From assembly GCA_963733505.1 (NCBI GenBank), contig CAVTDW010000008.1, positions 248,001 through 312,000 of the forward strand: a stretch of DNA of 64,000 bases, given 5' to 3'. Positions 8,458-16,340 of the stretch are shown piece by piece. The position numbers and the translations under genes were made by a program. This stretch comes from JALYXV01 sp963733505. Its GTDB lineage: Bacteria; Actinomycetota; Acidimicrobiia; Acidimicrobiales; Palsa-688. The notes beneath the pieces are model-generated. The model was not told where the DNA came from. It saw only the letters and a list, made by a program, of their open reading frames with translations, and did no database searches. Every line of letters starts with the position of its first letter. Positions within the stretch are counted from its first letter, which is position 1.

Positions 8458-8994
8458 ATGCGGAAGGCCGACCATGGCGAGATGAACAGGATCAAGAGCG
8501 GCATCCGCAAGCATCTCGGGCTGGTGTTGGTGGGCGCCGCGACGTGCCTGGTGCTCGGAGTGGTCCTATTGCTCGCCTTGACCGGAGCGGGCGACACGGG
8601 TCATGCCGCCACCGTGTCGCCGAGCACAACCACGGTTCCCGGCGCAGCAGGGGTAGGGGCAGCGGGCAGTGGGGCCAAGGGGAAGCGCCCCGCGGTACGA
8701 GGCGCCGTGACGGCTATCTCGGGTGACACGTGGAGTGTCACGGTGAAGGGCGTCGCGATCACCGTGACGGTGACCCCACAGACCAAGTACGGGACCAAAG
8801 CCGCGCCCCTGGCGGCAACCGACTTCGCGGTCGGCAACGAGGTCACGATCGTCGGCGGCGCGGACCGGAACGACCGTCGCCGCCACGCGGATCGCCCACG
8901 CCCCGACCTCCGCCGGCGCGGCCAGATCCACGACAGTGCCCTCCACCCCGGCCGCCGCGTGAGGGACAGAGGCGTCGCCGTCCGAGCGACATGA
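8458..8994 (+). CDS. Membrane-anchored DUF5666-like protein with a C-terminal frame break
   Basis: After a basic start, one membrane segment (about residues 20-42) leads to a Ser/Thr/Gly linker and one DUF5666-type beta domain (GAVTAISGDTWSVTV, VGNEVTIVGG). From about 8860 the current frame turns Arg/Asp-rich. The +1 frame instead continues naturally (ARTGTTVAATRIA) and ends at 8960-8962, so the original stop was probably 8962. ATG 8482 is an alternative start. Function is unknown; DUF5666 proteins are secreted or anchored and of unassigned role. Confidence 0.6.
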   Translation: MRKADHGEMNRIKSGIRKHLGLVLVGAATCLVLGVVLLLALTGAGDTGHAATVSPSTTTVPGAAGVGAAGSGAKGKRPAVRGAVTAISGDTWSVTVKGVAITVTVTPQTKYGTKAAPLAATDFAVGNEVTIVGGADRNDRRRHADRPRPDLRRRGQIHDSALHPGRRVRDRGVAVRAT

Positions 8995-9034
8995 CGACCC
9001 TCGGAACCAATCGTCTCTATCATCGGGCTCGCAG

Positions 9035-9104
9035 GCGCCTGTAGCTCAACGAGAGCACCCGACATTTTCTCGGGAGGATGGAGGGTCGATTCCTCCCGGG
9101 CGCA
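9035..9104 (+). pseudogene. Degenerate tRNA-Arg-like gene
   Basis: A 70-base cloverleaf can be drawn: 7-bp acceptor stem GCGCCTG/CGGGCGC (one G-T pair), 4-bp D stem GCTC/GAGC with a loop of only five bases, 5-bp anticodon stem CCCGA/TCGGG, 5-base variable region, 5-bp T stem GGAGG/CCTCC and discriminator A. The frame resembles actinobacterial tRNA-Arg(UCU), but the D loop lacks its GG pair, position 33 is A instead of the required U, and the T loop starts GTC instead of TTC. It is more likely a decayed tRNA or integration scar than a working tRNA. Confidence 0.6.
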
Positions 9105-9135
9105 CCGGTGCATCCGTCCAAGGAGGACTCATAGC

Positions 9136-9381
9136 GTGACCAGCAGGACAAAGTTTCGCCCGCTGACCGGCGTATTGCTGTTGGTGGCCATCGTGCTCGT
9201 GGTCGTCGCCGTCATGTACTTCACCCAGACCGCAAACGCCCTGCCCGGTTTCTTCCCAGGGCACGCCGCGGGAAGCACACACCATCACGTCAAGCACGGC
9301 GTTGCGGCGATCGGGCTGGCTTGCCTTGCCGCGATCGGCGCCTGGTTCAGCAGCGCCCCAGGCGCCGGTTCCAAGGGATAG
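9136..9381 (+). CDS. Small two-helix membrane protein
   Basis: An 81-residue protein with a strong AAGGAGG ten bases before the GTG start. Residues 10-30 form a hydrophobic helix, followed by a His-rich loop (STHHHVKHG) and a second hydrophobic segment at about 51-68. No family is recognised. It stands alone between the degenerate tRNA and the convergent permease operon. Confidence 0.65.
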   Translation: MTSRTKFRPLTGVLLLVAIVLVVVAVMYFTQTANALPGFFPGHAAGSTHHHVKHGVAAIGLACLAAIGAWFSSAPGAGSKG

Positions 9382-9414
9382 CGCAGGTAGGACGAAGCCA
9401 ATCTCTGTTCATGT

Positions 9415-10359
9415 TCACAGCGCCTGTCCGAGTGCTTCGGGGGCGGCGTCCTTGCGTTTGCGGGCCAGGGCGACGAGCACGAGGATCGTGACGAGGTAGG
9501 GGAGGGCGTCGAGCAGGAACTGGTTGACCTTGACGCCGTGCACCTGGAGTTGCGAACCGAGGGTGATGGCGGCCCCGAACAGGTAGGCGCCGGCCAGCAC
9601 CTTGAACGGTTCCCAGGCCGCGAAGATGACCAGGGCCACGGCGATGAAACCCCGGCCGACGGTCATGTTCTGGGCCCATGACAGTGCCACCGCGGTGGAG
9701 AGCTGAGCGCCCCCTACCCCGCCCAAGGCGCCGCCGGCTATGACCGCCGCGGTACGGACCTTGGCCGGCGACAAACCGTAGGCCACGAGAGACTCCGGCT
9801 TTTCCCCAGCTGTCCTAATTAGGAGGCCCCAGCGGCTGCGGAAGAGGAACCACCACACCACCGGCACCGCCACATACGAGACGTAGACGAGCGGGTCGTG
9901 GTCGAACAGCACCGGGCCGATGACGGGGATATCGCCCAGGACGGGGATCTTGAGGGACTTGAACCCGTGGACGGCGCTGCTGACATACGACGTCCCGTAC
10001 AGGTCGGTGAGGCCGATGGCGAGGAACAGCACGACCAGGCCCGTCGCCAGCTGGTTGGCTTTGCGGTAGACGACCATCCAGGCGTGGACCGCCGCCAGGG
10101 CACCGCCCGCCGCCGCCCCGGCCAAAACGCCCCACCAGGGGTTGCCGGTCTTGACGGTGGCCGCGAAGGCAGCCAGGCAGCCCGCCAGCATCGAACCCTC
10201 CATGCCCACGTTGACCACGCCGGCCCGCTCGGAGATGGTCTCGCCGAGGGCGGCGTAGAGGATCGACGTGCCGCCGGTCACGGCGCCGATCAAGATGGCG
10301 ACGACGAGGGCATGGTTGTGCTGGCCGGCGGGGGTGAACAGGGCGAAGGTGTGGATCAT
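9415..10359 (-). CDS. BMP-type ABC transporter permease, second subunit
   Basis: Inner-membrane permease of 314 residues in the BPD_transp_2 (branched-chain/ribose/nucleoside) family. It has about eight to ten hydrophobic helices, GETISERAGVVNVGMEGSM near the N-terminus and the characteristic TAGEKPESLVAYGL and GGALGGVGGAQLS segments. Its ATG overlaps the stop of permease 1 (ATGA, 10356-10359). It pairs with permease 1, the ATPase at 13814 and the BMP lipoprotein at 5392 to form one importer whose genes are scattered over three transcription units. Confidence 0.9.
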   Translation of the reverse strand: MIHTFALFTPAGQHNHALVVAILIGAVTGGTSILYAALGETISERAGVVNVGMEGSMLAGCLAAFAATVKTGNPWWGVLAGAAAGGALAAVHAWMVVYRKANQLATGLVVLFLAIGLTDLYGTSYVSSAVHGFKSLKIPVLGDIPVIGPVLFDHDPLVYVSYVAVPVVWWFLFRSRWGLLIRTAGEKPESLVAYGLSPAKVRTAAVIAGGALGGVGGAQLSTAVALSWAQNMTVGRGFIAVALVIFAAWEPFKVLAGAYLFGAAITLGSQLQVHGVKVNQFLLDALPYLVTILVLVALARKRKDAAPEALGQAL

Positions 10360-11402
10360 GCCGCCACCGCCGTCTGCTTCTTGGACAGCACGGCCAGAAG
10401 CACGAGGGCCATGAGCACGTCGACTGCACCTCCTGGGAGATGGGAGCTGAGCTCCAGCGAGTTGCCCGCCACGGCGATGATCCCGATCAGGAGGGCGGCC
10501 AGGGCCACCTTGAAGGGCTGGTGGCGGGCCAGCCAGCTGGCGAGGAATCCGAGGTAGCCGTAGGTGGCGGCCAGGCCTGGGCGCAGCTGGCCCTCGAGGC
10601 CGGTGAACTGCACCATCCCGCCCAGGCCGGCCAGGGCGCCGCCGACCAGCATGGCCGAGAGCGTGAGGCCGGCCACCGCCAAGCCCGCCCGCCGGGCCGC
10701 TTCGGGGTTGCCGCCCACCACCCGAAGGGCGAAGCCCCACTTGGTGCGGGTCATGGCCCAGGCGACGACGATGACGGCCGCAATGGCGATGAGGATGCCG
10801 GCGTGGGCCTTCAGGACCCCGATGGTGGGGAGGTAGTCACTCTTCGGGATGGGCTTGGAGGCGGGTTGGCCGTTGCCCGACTTGTCCTTCCACGGGCCGT
10901 AGACCAGGTAGGCCAGCACGTCGGCGCCGATGTAGTTGAGCAGCAGGGTGGAGATGGCCTCGCTGACGTTGCCGACCAGCTTCAAGATGGCGGCCAGGCC
11001 GGCCCACGCCGCTCCGGCCGCACAGGCTGCGAGGGCCATGAGCAGCAGCGCCGGGAGGCCCGTGACATGGGTCCCGAGGGCCAGGCCCACGCCGCCCGCC
11101 GCGGTGGCGCCGATGACGAGCTGTCCCTCACCGCCGATGTTGATCAGGCCAGCCCGGGCGGGCACGGTCACCGCCAGTGCGGCCAGGATGAACGGCGCCG
11201 TCTTGACCAGGACCTGGCCGAACCCGTAGCGGTTGGCGATGGTCGAGCTCCAGATGGTGTGGTACATCGACAGCGGATTGACATGGCGCAACGACACGAA
11301 CGCCCCGAAGATGACCAGCGCCGCCAGGTAGGCCAGGAGGATCCGGGCCGCGCCCTTGGCGTGACGCCTGGTGGGCCGCCAAGCGGTGGCCCGGGCCAGC
11401 AT
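10356..11402 (-). CDS. BMP-type ABC transporter permease, first subunit
   Basis: Permease of 348 residues with the family signatures VPARAGLINIGGEGQL, NVSEAISTLLLNYIGA and RVVGGNPEAARRAGL. ATG 11402 has no ribosome-binding site. A better start, ATG 11532 with GGGGGAG five bases upstream, opens a Pro/Ala-rich frame that stops at 11452, one base out of phase. The intact gene probably started at 11532, and a 1-nt change near 11404-11470 broke the cytoplasmic tail; the membrane part is intact. Transcription would come from promoter block B at 11.9 kb. Confidence 0.85.
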   Translation of the reverse strand: MLARATAWRPTRRHAKGAARILLAYLAALVIFGAFVSLRHVNPLSMYHTIWSSTIANRYGFGQVLVKTAPFILAALAVTVPARAGLINIGGEGQLVIGATAAGGVGLALGTHVTGLPALLLMALAACAAGAAWAGLAAILKLVGNVSEAISTLLLNYIGADVLAYLVYGPWKDKSGNGQPASKPIPKSDYLPTIGVLKAHAGILIAIAAVIVVAWAMTRTKWGFALRVVGGNPEAARRAGLAVAGLTLSAMLVGGALAGLGGMVQFTGLEGQLRPGLAATYGYLGFLASWLARHQPFKVALAALLIGIIAVAGNSLELSSHLPGGAVDVLMALVLLAVLSKKQTAVAA

Positions 11403-11451
11403 CGAGGGGCGTTCGAAGGTGTCTGGGCCGTCGCGGCCGGTCGGCGTCTCC

Positions 11452-11532
11452 TCAGATAGGGGCTGCTGGCGGCTGCTGCGTCGGCGTAGGCGCGGCGGCC
11501 GGCGGCTCGGGGGTGACGGTGGGGGTACTCAT
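11452..11532 (-). other. Likely out-of-frame N-terminus of permease 1
   Basis: A 26-codon Pro/Ala/Thr-rich frame starting at an ATG with a good Shine-Dalgarno sequence and overlapping the stop of the upstream GntR remnant (ATGA). The permease frame runs on one base out of phase in the same region with no start codon before 11402. A low-complexity cytoplasmic tail like this is common ahead of actinobacterial permeases, so this is best read as the true start separated by an indel. Confidence 0.5.
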
Positions 11533-11941
11533 GGCGTCTCCCCCACCTTGAGGTGCGCGAGTTTGGCCCGCCGGTGGGTGGTGTTGGTGGGCACGTCGAT
11601 TGTCGTCAAGGTGCCGACCTCCTTGCGGTCGAGCATCCGGGCCAGGGGCCGGGAGGCGAGGGTTTCCACGACCGAGATCGACCCGTCCGGGCGGTCGGCG
11701 AGGGCCCGCGGCGCCTGGTCGAGGTCGCCGGCGACGACGAGGAGGTGTCGTCGACGGCATGGGTGCGGGTGCGGGTCCAGACTGCAGGTGCAGGTGCCCC
11801 CGTCGTCACGGATGTGGAGCACCATGGGGACGGCAGGGGGACGACACGGCGCAGGACGGCTGGCAGTGCCAGCCCTTCGCCAGCGGGGCGCGGCCGTTCG
11901 CGGTGCGTCTCCGGGAGGGGTGTGTGCGCCGCTGTATACAC
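11529..11941 (-). pseudogene. Remnant of a second GntR regulator fused to an ATPase N-terminus
   Basis: The 5' end (GTG 11941) reads MYTAAHT, matching the start of the intact GntR gene. After an internal deletion, a second frame reads VVETLASRPLARMLDRKE, matching the GntR C-terminus VVETLAARAVARMLDRQE. It then runs through TTIDVPTN, which resembles the first residues of the ABC ATPase (TTVNEPTD) that overlaps GntR in the intact copy. The stretch is therefore a duplicated GntR-ATPase junction with the regulator body lost. Its last codon overlaps the probable permease start. Confidence 0.65.
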
Positions 11942-12026
11942 CGCAGCCGACCCTAGAGACGCGTCGTTGCTGGGCTATATCGAAGCCGTTACAGGAGCGA
12001 GAGGGCTTCCTTACCGGTTACTGACG
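11919..12026 (-). promoter_or_regulatory. Repeated promoter/operator block, copy B (permease operon)
   Basis: Second copy of the conserved block. Minus-strand elements are GTAAGGAAGCCCTCTCGC, GTAACGGC, GATATAGCCCAGCAACGAC, TCTAGGGTCGG and the dyad TGTATACA (11933-11940) directly before the GTG of the GntR remnant. It is the only promoter candidate for the two permease genes. It matches copy C, at the intact GntR, over most of its length. Confidence 0.7.
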
Positions 12027-12365
12027 GCGGATATGCGACGCAAAACCTCCGCTCACGGCGATGCGCACGGAGGCCGCCAATCGTGACTGAGTTGGCGATG
12101 GGGCTCGCCGTCGAGCGCCCGATGCAACCCGTCGTGTGCAAGGCCGTGATCCGCCGCCCACTCGGTCGCTCACGGACACGAGATCTGTGCCGGTCGTCGT
12201 CAGGGGAGCCTTGGATGGCGGAGCATGTAGTGAGTTTTCAAAGTGCGGATGACGGCTGTTGCCTCGGACGGAAGCGCGCCAGTCGGGCGGATTGTCACGA
12301 GGCGGCGTAGGCCGTCGCGCCAGTGGGGGAGCGTGCTGTGAGAACACTTGGGCGACCTGACGGGG

Positions 12366-13523
12366 TCACGGTGGATCGGCTGTTTTTGGCGGGCGCCGTC
12401 TGAGGAGGCCAGCGTCACGGTCTCGGCGGGTCTTGTCCTGGTGGCAGGGCCAGCAGCGGGGGCGGAGGTTGTCGTAGCTGGTGGCGCCACCGTTGGCGAC
12501 GGGGTCGACGTGGTCCCATTCGAGGCCGTAGCGCCGGTCGCAGTCGACGCACATGGCCCCGCTGAACAGCGGCGGTTCGCCCAACCCGAGCGCGGTGCGC
12601 AGCTCGGCGCTGATGTGGCGCCCGAGATGGGAGACGGTGTCGATTCGTACGCCGTCGTGCAGTACTGCCTTGATGAATGCTCCGGTCGCCAGTTGCCGAG
12701 CGACTGCCACCGGGACGGGGCCGCCGTCGATGATGTCGCAGACCTCTCCCGGCTCGGCGTAGCCGCGTTGGAAGGCTGCGATGTCGCACACCAGCACCAG
12801 GTCTGCGCGGGGAGCTCGTGGTCGTCCGGCGCCCAGCATCAACGTGACGAAGGCGTCGGCGGCGAGCCGGTCCCGTGGCTCCGACTTGCCGTCACGGATC
12901 GCCTCACGGACCAGGCGGTCGGTCTCGGCGTCGATGCGGTTGCCAATCGGAACACCATTCTCCGGGGGCAGCCCTCCGCTGAATCGAGTCATCCCGTGCT
13001 CGTCGACCCAGTGGCGGAACTGGCGGTCCAGCCGTTGGCGGCGGTGACGCTCGTCGGGATCGTCGGCTTCCAGGCGTTTCCGTCGGGCCTCATCTTTGAG
13101 TGCGGCGACGCCACGGCGGCCCGCCACCTCCAGCAGCTTGACCTCGGAGCCGGACGCCACGCCCTCGGTCTTGGTGATCTCTCCGGCTTGGGTCAACGAC
13201 AGGTCGCCGGCCAGGAGCGCCTCCTTGGTGGCCGGGCACTGCTCGAGACCCTTCGCGGTGTCCAACGCTGCTTTGGCCTCACCGGTGGTGACACCTGAGG
13301 TGTCGGCCAGCCACTGGGCGGGGCTTGAGAAGCCTCGGCCCCGATGGGCGCCGCACTGCGCCGCCCGAGCGGCCGCCAATACCCGCAATGCCGCGCAACG
13401 CTTTTCGGTACGGGCCAACAACTCCACGACGGTGGCGCAGTCCACCCCCGATAACACGGACGGATCGGTCTCGCCGATGGCAACGCCCAGCACCGTGCAG
13501 GCGACAGTTAGCTCGGCCAGCAT
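12366..13523 (-). CDS. DUF222/HNH endonuclease-domain protein (13E12 type), copy 1
   Basis: A 385-residue protein with an N-terminal helical DUF222 region (residues 1-280, motif EVVELLARTEKRCAAL-like) and a C-terminal HNH domain: CVDC, then LEWDHVDPVANGG, NLRPRC and CHQDKTRRD. The Cys pairs suggest a structural zinc. ATG 13523 is preceded by GGGGAGG. Copy 2 at 60613 has the same architecture, and the HNH regions are highly similar. The cellular role of the family is not established; DNA cleavage is inferred from the HNH motif. The promoter carries a LexA-type box. Confidence 0.88.
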   Translation of the reverse strand: MLAELTVACTVLGVAIGETDPSVLSGVDCATVVELLARTEKRCAALRVLAAARAAQCGAHRGRGFSSPAQWLADTSGVTTGEAKAALDTAKGLEQCPATKEALLAGDLSLTQAGEITKTEGVASGSEVKLLEVAGRRGVAALKDEARRKRLEADDPDERHRRQRLDRQFRHWVDEHGMTRFSGGLPPENGVPIGNRIDAETDRLVREAIRDGKSEPRDRLAADAFVTLMLGAGRPRAPRADLVLVCDIAAFQRGYAEPGEVCDIIDGGPVPVAVARQLATGAFIKAVLHDGVRIDTVSHLGRHISAELRTALGLGEPPLFSGAMCVDCDRRYGLEWDHVDPVANGGATSYDNLRPRCWPCHQDKTRRDRDAGLLRRRPPKTADPP

Positions 13524-13530
13524 CACAACA

Positions 13531-13589
13531 CCTCCCCGATCAACGCCAAATCAAGTATCCGACGGGAAGGAGGGCCATCAGCCAGGCCC
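13531..13589 (-). promoter_or_regulatory. Leader hairpin and anti-Shine-Dalgarno of HNH copy 1
   Basis: The leader has GGGCC (8-base loop) GGCCC at 13572-13589, followed by CCTCCTTCCC. This run can pair with the gene's own GGGGAGG ribosome site (13531-13537) for seven base pairs including one G-U. The leader segment is almost identical in copy 2 although the sequence between it and the start codon is not, which suggests selection on the leader RNA. Confidence 0.45.
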
Positions 13590-13611
13590 ACAAAGGCTAC
13601 TGCTGGAACCC

Positions 13612-13641
13612 ACTATACACGAACATACGTTCGACTGTCAA
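13612..13641 (-). promoter_or_regulatory. LexA-type SOS box inside the promoter of HNH copy 1
   Basis: On the minus strand TTGACA and TATAGT are separated by 18 bp, and the spacer holds CGAACGTATGTTCG, an exact match to the actinobacterial/Bacillus LexA consensus CGAAC-N4-GTTCG. LexA bound there would block RNA polymerase directly, giving DNA-damage induction. The arrangement is the same in copy 2. Confidence 0.75.
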
Positions 13642-13770
13642 GAGAATTCTTACCAAGTGTTGGCGCAGATTACGGGGCGCAGTAGCCCGCGGATCCGAAC
13701 CTCCGCCAACCGAGCCCGCTCGTGCGGGCGAGCATCGACGCGTGCTCGAAACGAGTCGGGGCCCGCGCCG

Positions 13771-13801
13771 CCCGCCGCCGTCTACTGCTGCGGCCGGCGG
13801 G
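13771..13801 (-). terminator. Possible hairpin terminator of the ATPase gene
   Basis: CCCGCCG and CGGCGGG form a 7-bp inverted repeat 13 bases beyond the ATPase stop. No U-tract follows, and the surrounding DNA is so GC-rich that chance pairing is possible. Confidence 0.3.
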
Positions 13802-13813
13802 TTTACGGGGGGT

Positions 13814-15496
13814 TCAGGCCGCCGCGCCCACCATGAGATGTCCCAGTTCGCCCCGGTTGGTGGTGCGGGCGTCGCAGATGCCGGCCAGGTGGCCGGCATG
13901 GAGGACGGCGATGCGGTCCGAGAGCATCATGAGTTCGTCCAGGTCCTCGGAGATCAGGAGGATTCCCGCTCCCGCCTCCCGTTTGGCCAGGATCAGCTGC
14001 TGGACCTGGCGGGTCGAGGCCACGTCGAGGCCCCGATTGGGGTAGGAAAGGACGTACAGCCGGCCACTGCTACCCAGGACCTGGGTCAGGAGGACCCGCT
14101 GGATGTTGCCGCCCGAGAGGGTGTTGACCTGACGCTCCGTGCCTGCCATCCGCAGGTTGGCGGCCATGTCGAGCCGCTTGGCGGTGCGCCGAGCGCCCGA
14201 CCAGTCGAGCCCTTTGGGCCGGTGGACCCAGGTCTCCGACGGCGAGTGCTGGTGAAGCTTCAGGGAGGCAAGTGCCATGTGCTCGAGCACGGTCAGGCCG
14301 GGGACGACCCAGTCGCCGACCGGATCCTCGGGGACGCCGGCGGCACCCGCGGCGATGGCCTGGCGGGGATCGGCCCGGGTCAGGGCGGCGCCGGCGACGA
14401 CGATCGTGCCGGCCGTCCATGACCGGGCGCCGACCACTGCGTCGGCCAACTCGCGCTGGCCGCTGCCCGCCACGCCGGCGATGCCCAGGATCTCGCCCTG
14501 TGCCACCTCCAGCGTCAGGTCGACCACGCCGGCGCGGCCACCGTCGCCGGGGACTCGGAGGTTGGTGAGCTTGAGAGCCGGGGTGGTGCTCGGGATGGTG
14601 GCCCGCTCCGCCGGCAGGGCGGGAACGGCTCGGCCGACCATGGCCTCGACCAGCTCGGTGTCGGTGAAGTCGGCGGGTCTTTGGCCCTCGACGACGGTGC
14701 GCCCACCCCGCAGGACCGAGACACGATCGGCGATAGCCCGGGCTTCGTGCAGCTTGTGGGTGATCATGACGACCGACAGCCCCTGGGCCCGAAGGTCGTT
14801 GACGCACGAGAACAGCCCGTCAACCTCTTGGGGCGCCAGCACACTGGTCGGCTCGTCGAGGATCAGGACCTTGGCCCCGGCGACGAGCACCTTGGCCAGC
14901 TCGACCTGCTGGCGCTGGGCCATGGGGAGGCTGCGGACCTTGGCGTTGGGCGAGACGTCGAGGCCCAGTTGCTCGCTCACTTGCTCAAGGCGAGCGGCGA
15001 TCTGGGCCCGGCGGAGCCTCAGGCCCCGGCCGCCGAGGGCCAGGGCGACGTTTTCGACCACGCTCAGGGCGGGGACGAGGCGGAAGTCCTGAAACACCAT
15101 GCCGATGCCAAGCTTGCGGGCCACGACCGGGGTGGCGATGTCTACGGGTTCGCCGTCCCAGAGCGTCTGGCCGCTGTCGGGGTGATACACGCCGTACAGG
15201 AGCTTCATGAGAGTGCTTTTCCCGGCGCCGTTTTCGCCCAGGACGCAGTGCACTTCGCCGGCGCGGAGGGCCAAGTTGACCTGGTCGTTGGCAATCACCG
15301 GTCCGAAGCGGATGCACAGCGCCACGGCTTCCAGCAAGGGGGCGACGGGAGTCGAGGTGGCCGTTGCGGTGGCGGCCGGTGCGGTCGCGGCCGTTGCGGG
15401 GGCGGCCGTTTGGGTGGCGGCCGGGGTCGTCGGAGTCGTCGAGGTCGCCGCTGACAGGGAGGCGACGGGGTCGGTGGGCTCGTTGACGGTCGTCAA
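13814..15496 (-). CDS. Double-domain ABC transporter ATPase (BMP/ribose type)
   Basis: Cytoplasmic ATPase of 560 residues driving the BMP-type importer. After an Ala/Thr-rich tail (1-52), domain 1 has a full Walker A (GENGAGKST), the Q-loop FQDFRL, a variant signature (LPMAQRQQVE) and Walker B LILDEPTS. Domain 2 lacks a P-loop (GVAGSGQRE) and has a weak Walker B (LYVLSYPNRGLDV) but a good signature LSGGNIQR, as in RbsA/YufO relatives with one active site. The TTG start overlaps the GntR stop (TTGA, 15493-15496), so regulator and ATPase are co-translated. Confidence 0.9.
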   Translation of the reverse strand: MTTVNEPTDPVASLSAATSTTPTTPAATQTAAPATAATAPAATATATSTPVAPLLEAVALCIRFGPVIANDQVNLALRAGEVHCVLGENGAGKSTLMKLLYGVYHPDSGQTLWDGEPVDIATPVVARKLGIGMVFQDFRLVPALSVVENVALALGGRGLRLRRAQIAARLEQVSEQLGLDVSPNAKVRSLPMAQRQQVELAKVLVAGAKVLILDEPTSVLAPQEVDGLFSCVNDLRAQGLSVVMITHKLHEARAIADRVSVLRGGRTVVEGQRPADFTDTELVEAMVGRAVPALPAERATIPSTTPALKLTNLRVPGDGGRAGVVDLTLEVAQGEILGIAGVAGSGQRELADAVVGARSWTAGTIVVAGAALTRADPRQAIAAGAAGVPEDPVGDWVVPGLTVLEHMALASLKLHQHSPSETWVHRPKGLDWSGARRTAKRLDMAANLRMAGTERQVNTLSGGNIQRVLLTQVLGSSGRLYVLSYPNRGLDVASTRQVQQLILAKREAGAGILLISEDLDELMMLSDRIAVLHAGHLAGICDARTTNRGELGHLMVGAAA

Positions 15497-16215
15497 TTTC
15501 GGTCCTCCTGGCGATCGAGCATCCGGGCCACGGCCCGGGCAGCGAGGGTTTCGACGACCGACATCGACTCGTCCAGGTGGTCACCGAGGGCTGTTGCACC
15601 CTCGTCGAGCTCGCCGGCGATGAGCGTCGTGACGATGTGCAGGTGTTGCTCGACCGTTGCCGCGATCCGGTCCAGGGTCATGAAGTCCTGCATCCGCACG
15701 ACGCGGATGCGTTGATTGACGTGGTCGAGCAGCCCGACCAGGGCCAGGTTGCCCGATGCCTCGGCGATGCCCAAATGAAACGCCTCGTCGGCGATGACGA
15801 AGCCCGGATCGGGTTCGGGGAGGTCCTCGGCGAGGGTGGCCCACTCCTCGCGAATGTGTTCCAACATGGTGACGTCGTATGCGCTTCCATAGGCGACGGG
15901 GCGCAGAACCGCCATCAACTCGAGCCCTCGGCGCACCTCGTACAGCTCCCGGATGCCGCTCACGATCGGCGCTCGGGGCCGGTACCCACCGTCGGGGTGG
16001 CGGTCGATCAGGCCTTCGCTGTGGAGTCGGAACAAGGCCTCTCGAATCGGGGTTCGAGAGTGCCCGAGCTCGGCGGCCAGGCGTTCTTCACCCAACCGAC
16101 TGCCGAGCCGCAGTTCCCCAAGGAGGAGCTGGCGCTTGAGCTCGGCGTAAGCCCCCTCGGCACGCGACACCCGGGACCTCGTGGCCGAAAGGTCTGTGTG
16201 CGCCTCTGTATACAC
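15493..16215 (-). CDS. GntR/FCD (FadR subfamily) transcriptional regulator
   Basis: A 240-residue regulator with an N-terminal winged helix (about 20-85, including LAAELGHSRTPIREALFRL) and a C-terminal FCD ligand domain whose metal/ligand residues appear in DEAFHLGIAEASGN and EQHLHIVTTL. The GTG start lies directly next to the TGTATACA dyad of promoter block C, so it probably represses its own expression. The same dyad precedes the BMP and permease units, making this the likely shared regulator of uptake and hydrolysis. The inducer is unknown; biuret or a product is a guess from context. Confidence 0.88.
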   Translation of the reverse strand: MYTEAHTDLSATRSRVSRAEGAYAELKRQLLLGELRLGSRLGEERLAAELGHSRTPIREALFRLHSEGLIDRHPDGGYRPRAPIVSGIRELYEVRRGLELMAVLRPVAYGSAYDVTMLEHIREEWATLAEDLPEPDPGFVIADEAFHLGIAEASGNLALVGLLDHVNQRIRVVRMQDFMTLDRIAATVEQHLHIVTTLIAGELDEGATALGDHLDESMSVVETLAARAVARMLDRQEDRN

Positions 16216-16301
16216 AGCAGCCGACGCTAGATACGGGTCGTTGCTGGGCCATATCTACGCGGTTACGGCCGCGAGAGCGCTTCCTTACTACTTACTGACT
16301 G
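16191..16301 (-). promoter_or_regulatory. Repeated promoter/operator block, copy C (GntR-ATPase operon)
   Basis: Third copy. Minus-strand elements are GTAAGGAAGCGCTCTCGC, GTAACC, GATATGGCCCAGCAACGAC, a variant box TCTAGCGTCGG and CTGTGTATACAGAG, with the dyad core TGTATACA at 16207-16214 overlapping the GntR start region. This dyad is the most symmetric of the three. Conservation stops upstream at about 16301. Confidence 0.7.
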
Positions 16302-16340
16302 CGGGTTGGCAGCCGAGGCGAGAGCCATGATCAGAACCTG

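Larger units (their letters stand above)
12227..13643 (-). mobile_element. 13E12-repeat-like element, copy 1
   Basis: A unit of about 1.4 kb with a DUF222/HNH gene plus conserved non-coding ends. Both its promoter/leader (13527-13642) and its downstream tail (about 12227-12330) are nearly repeated around the second copy at 60.5-61.9 kb. Similarity stops abruptly at the -35 box on one side and near AACT on the other. Such elements are multicopy in actinobacteria (REP13E12 in Mycobacterium tuberculosis). This copy sits between the permease and ATPase units of the importer. The 12030-12226 stretch beside it shows nothing recognisable. Confidence 0.6.

Noticed and set aside
6761..16301. The three repeated blocks as an insertion sequence or a riboswitch
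   Set aside because: No transposase or terminal inverted repeats. TAGGGT or its variant and the dyad lie at the start codon, so most of the block is upstream of any transcript, and base pairing is not conserved between copies.
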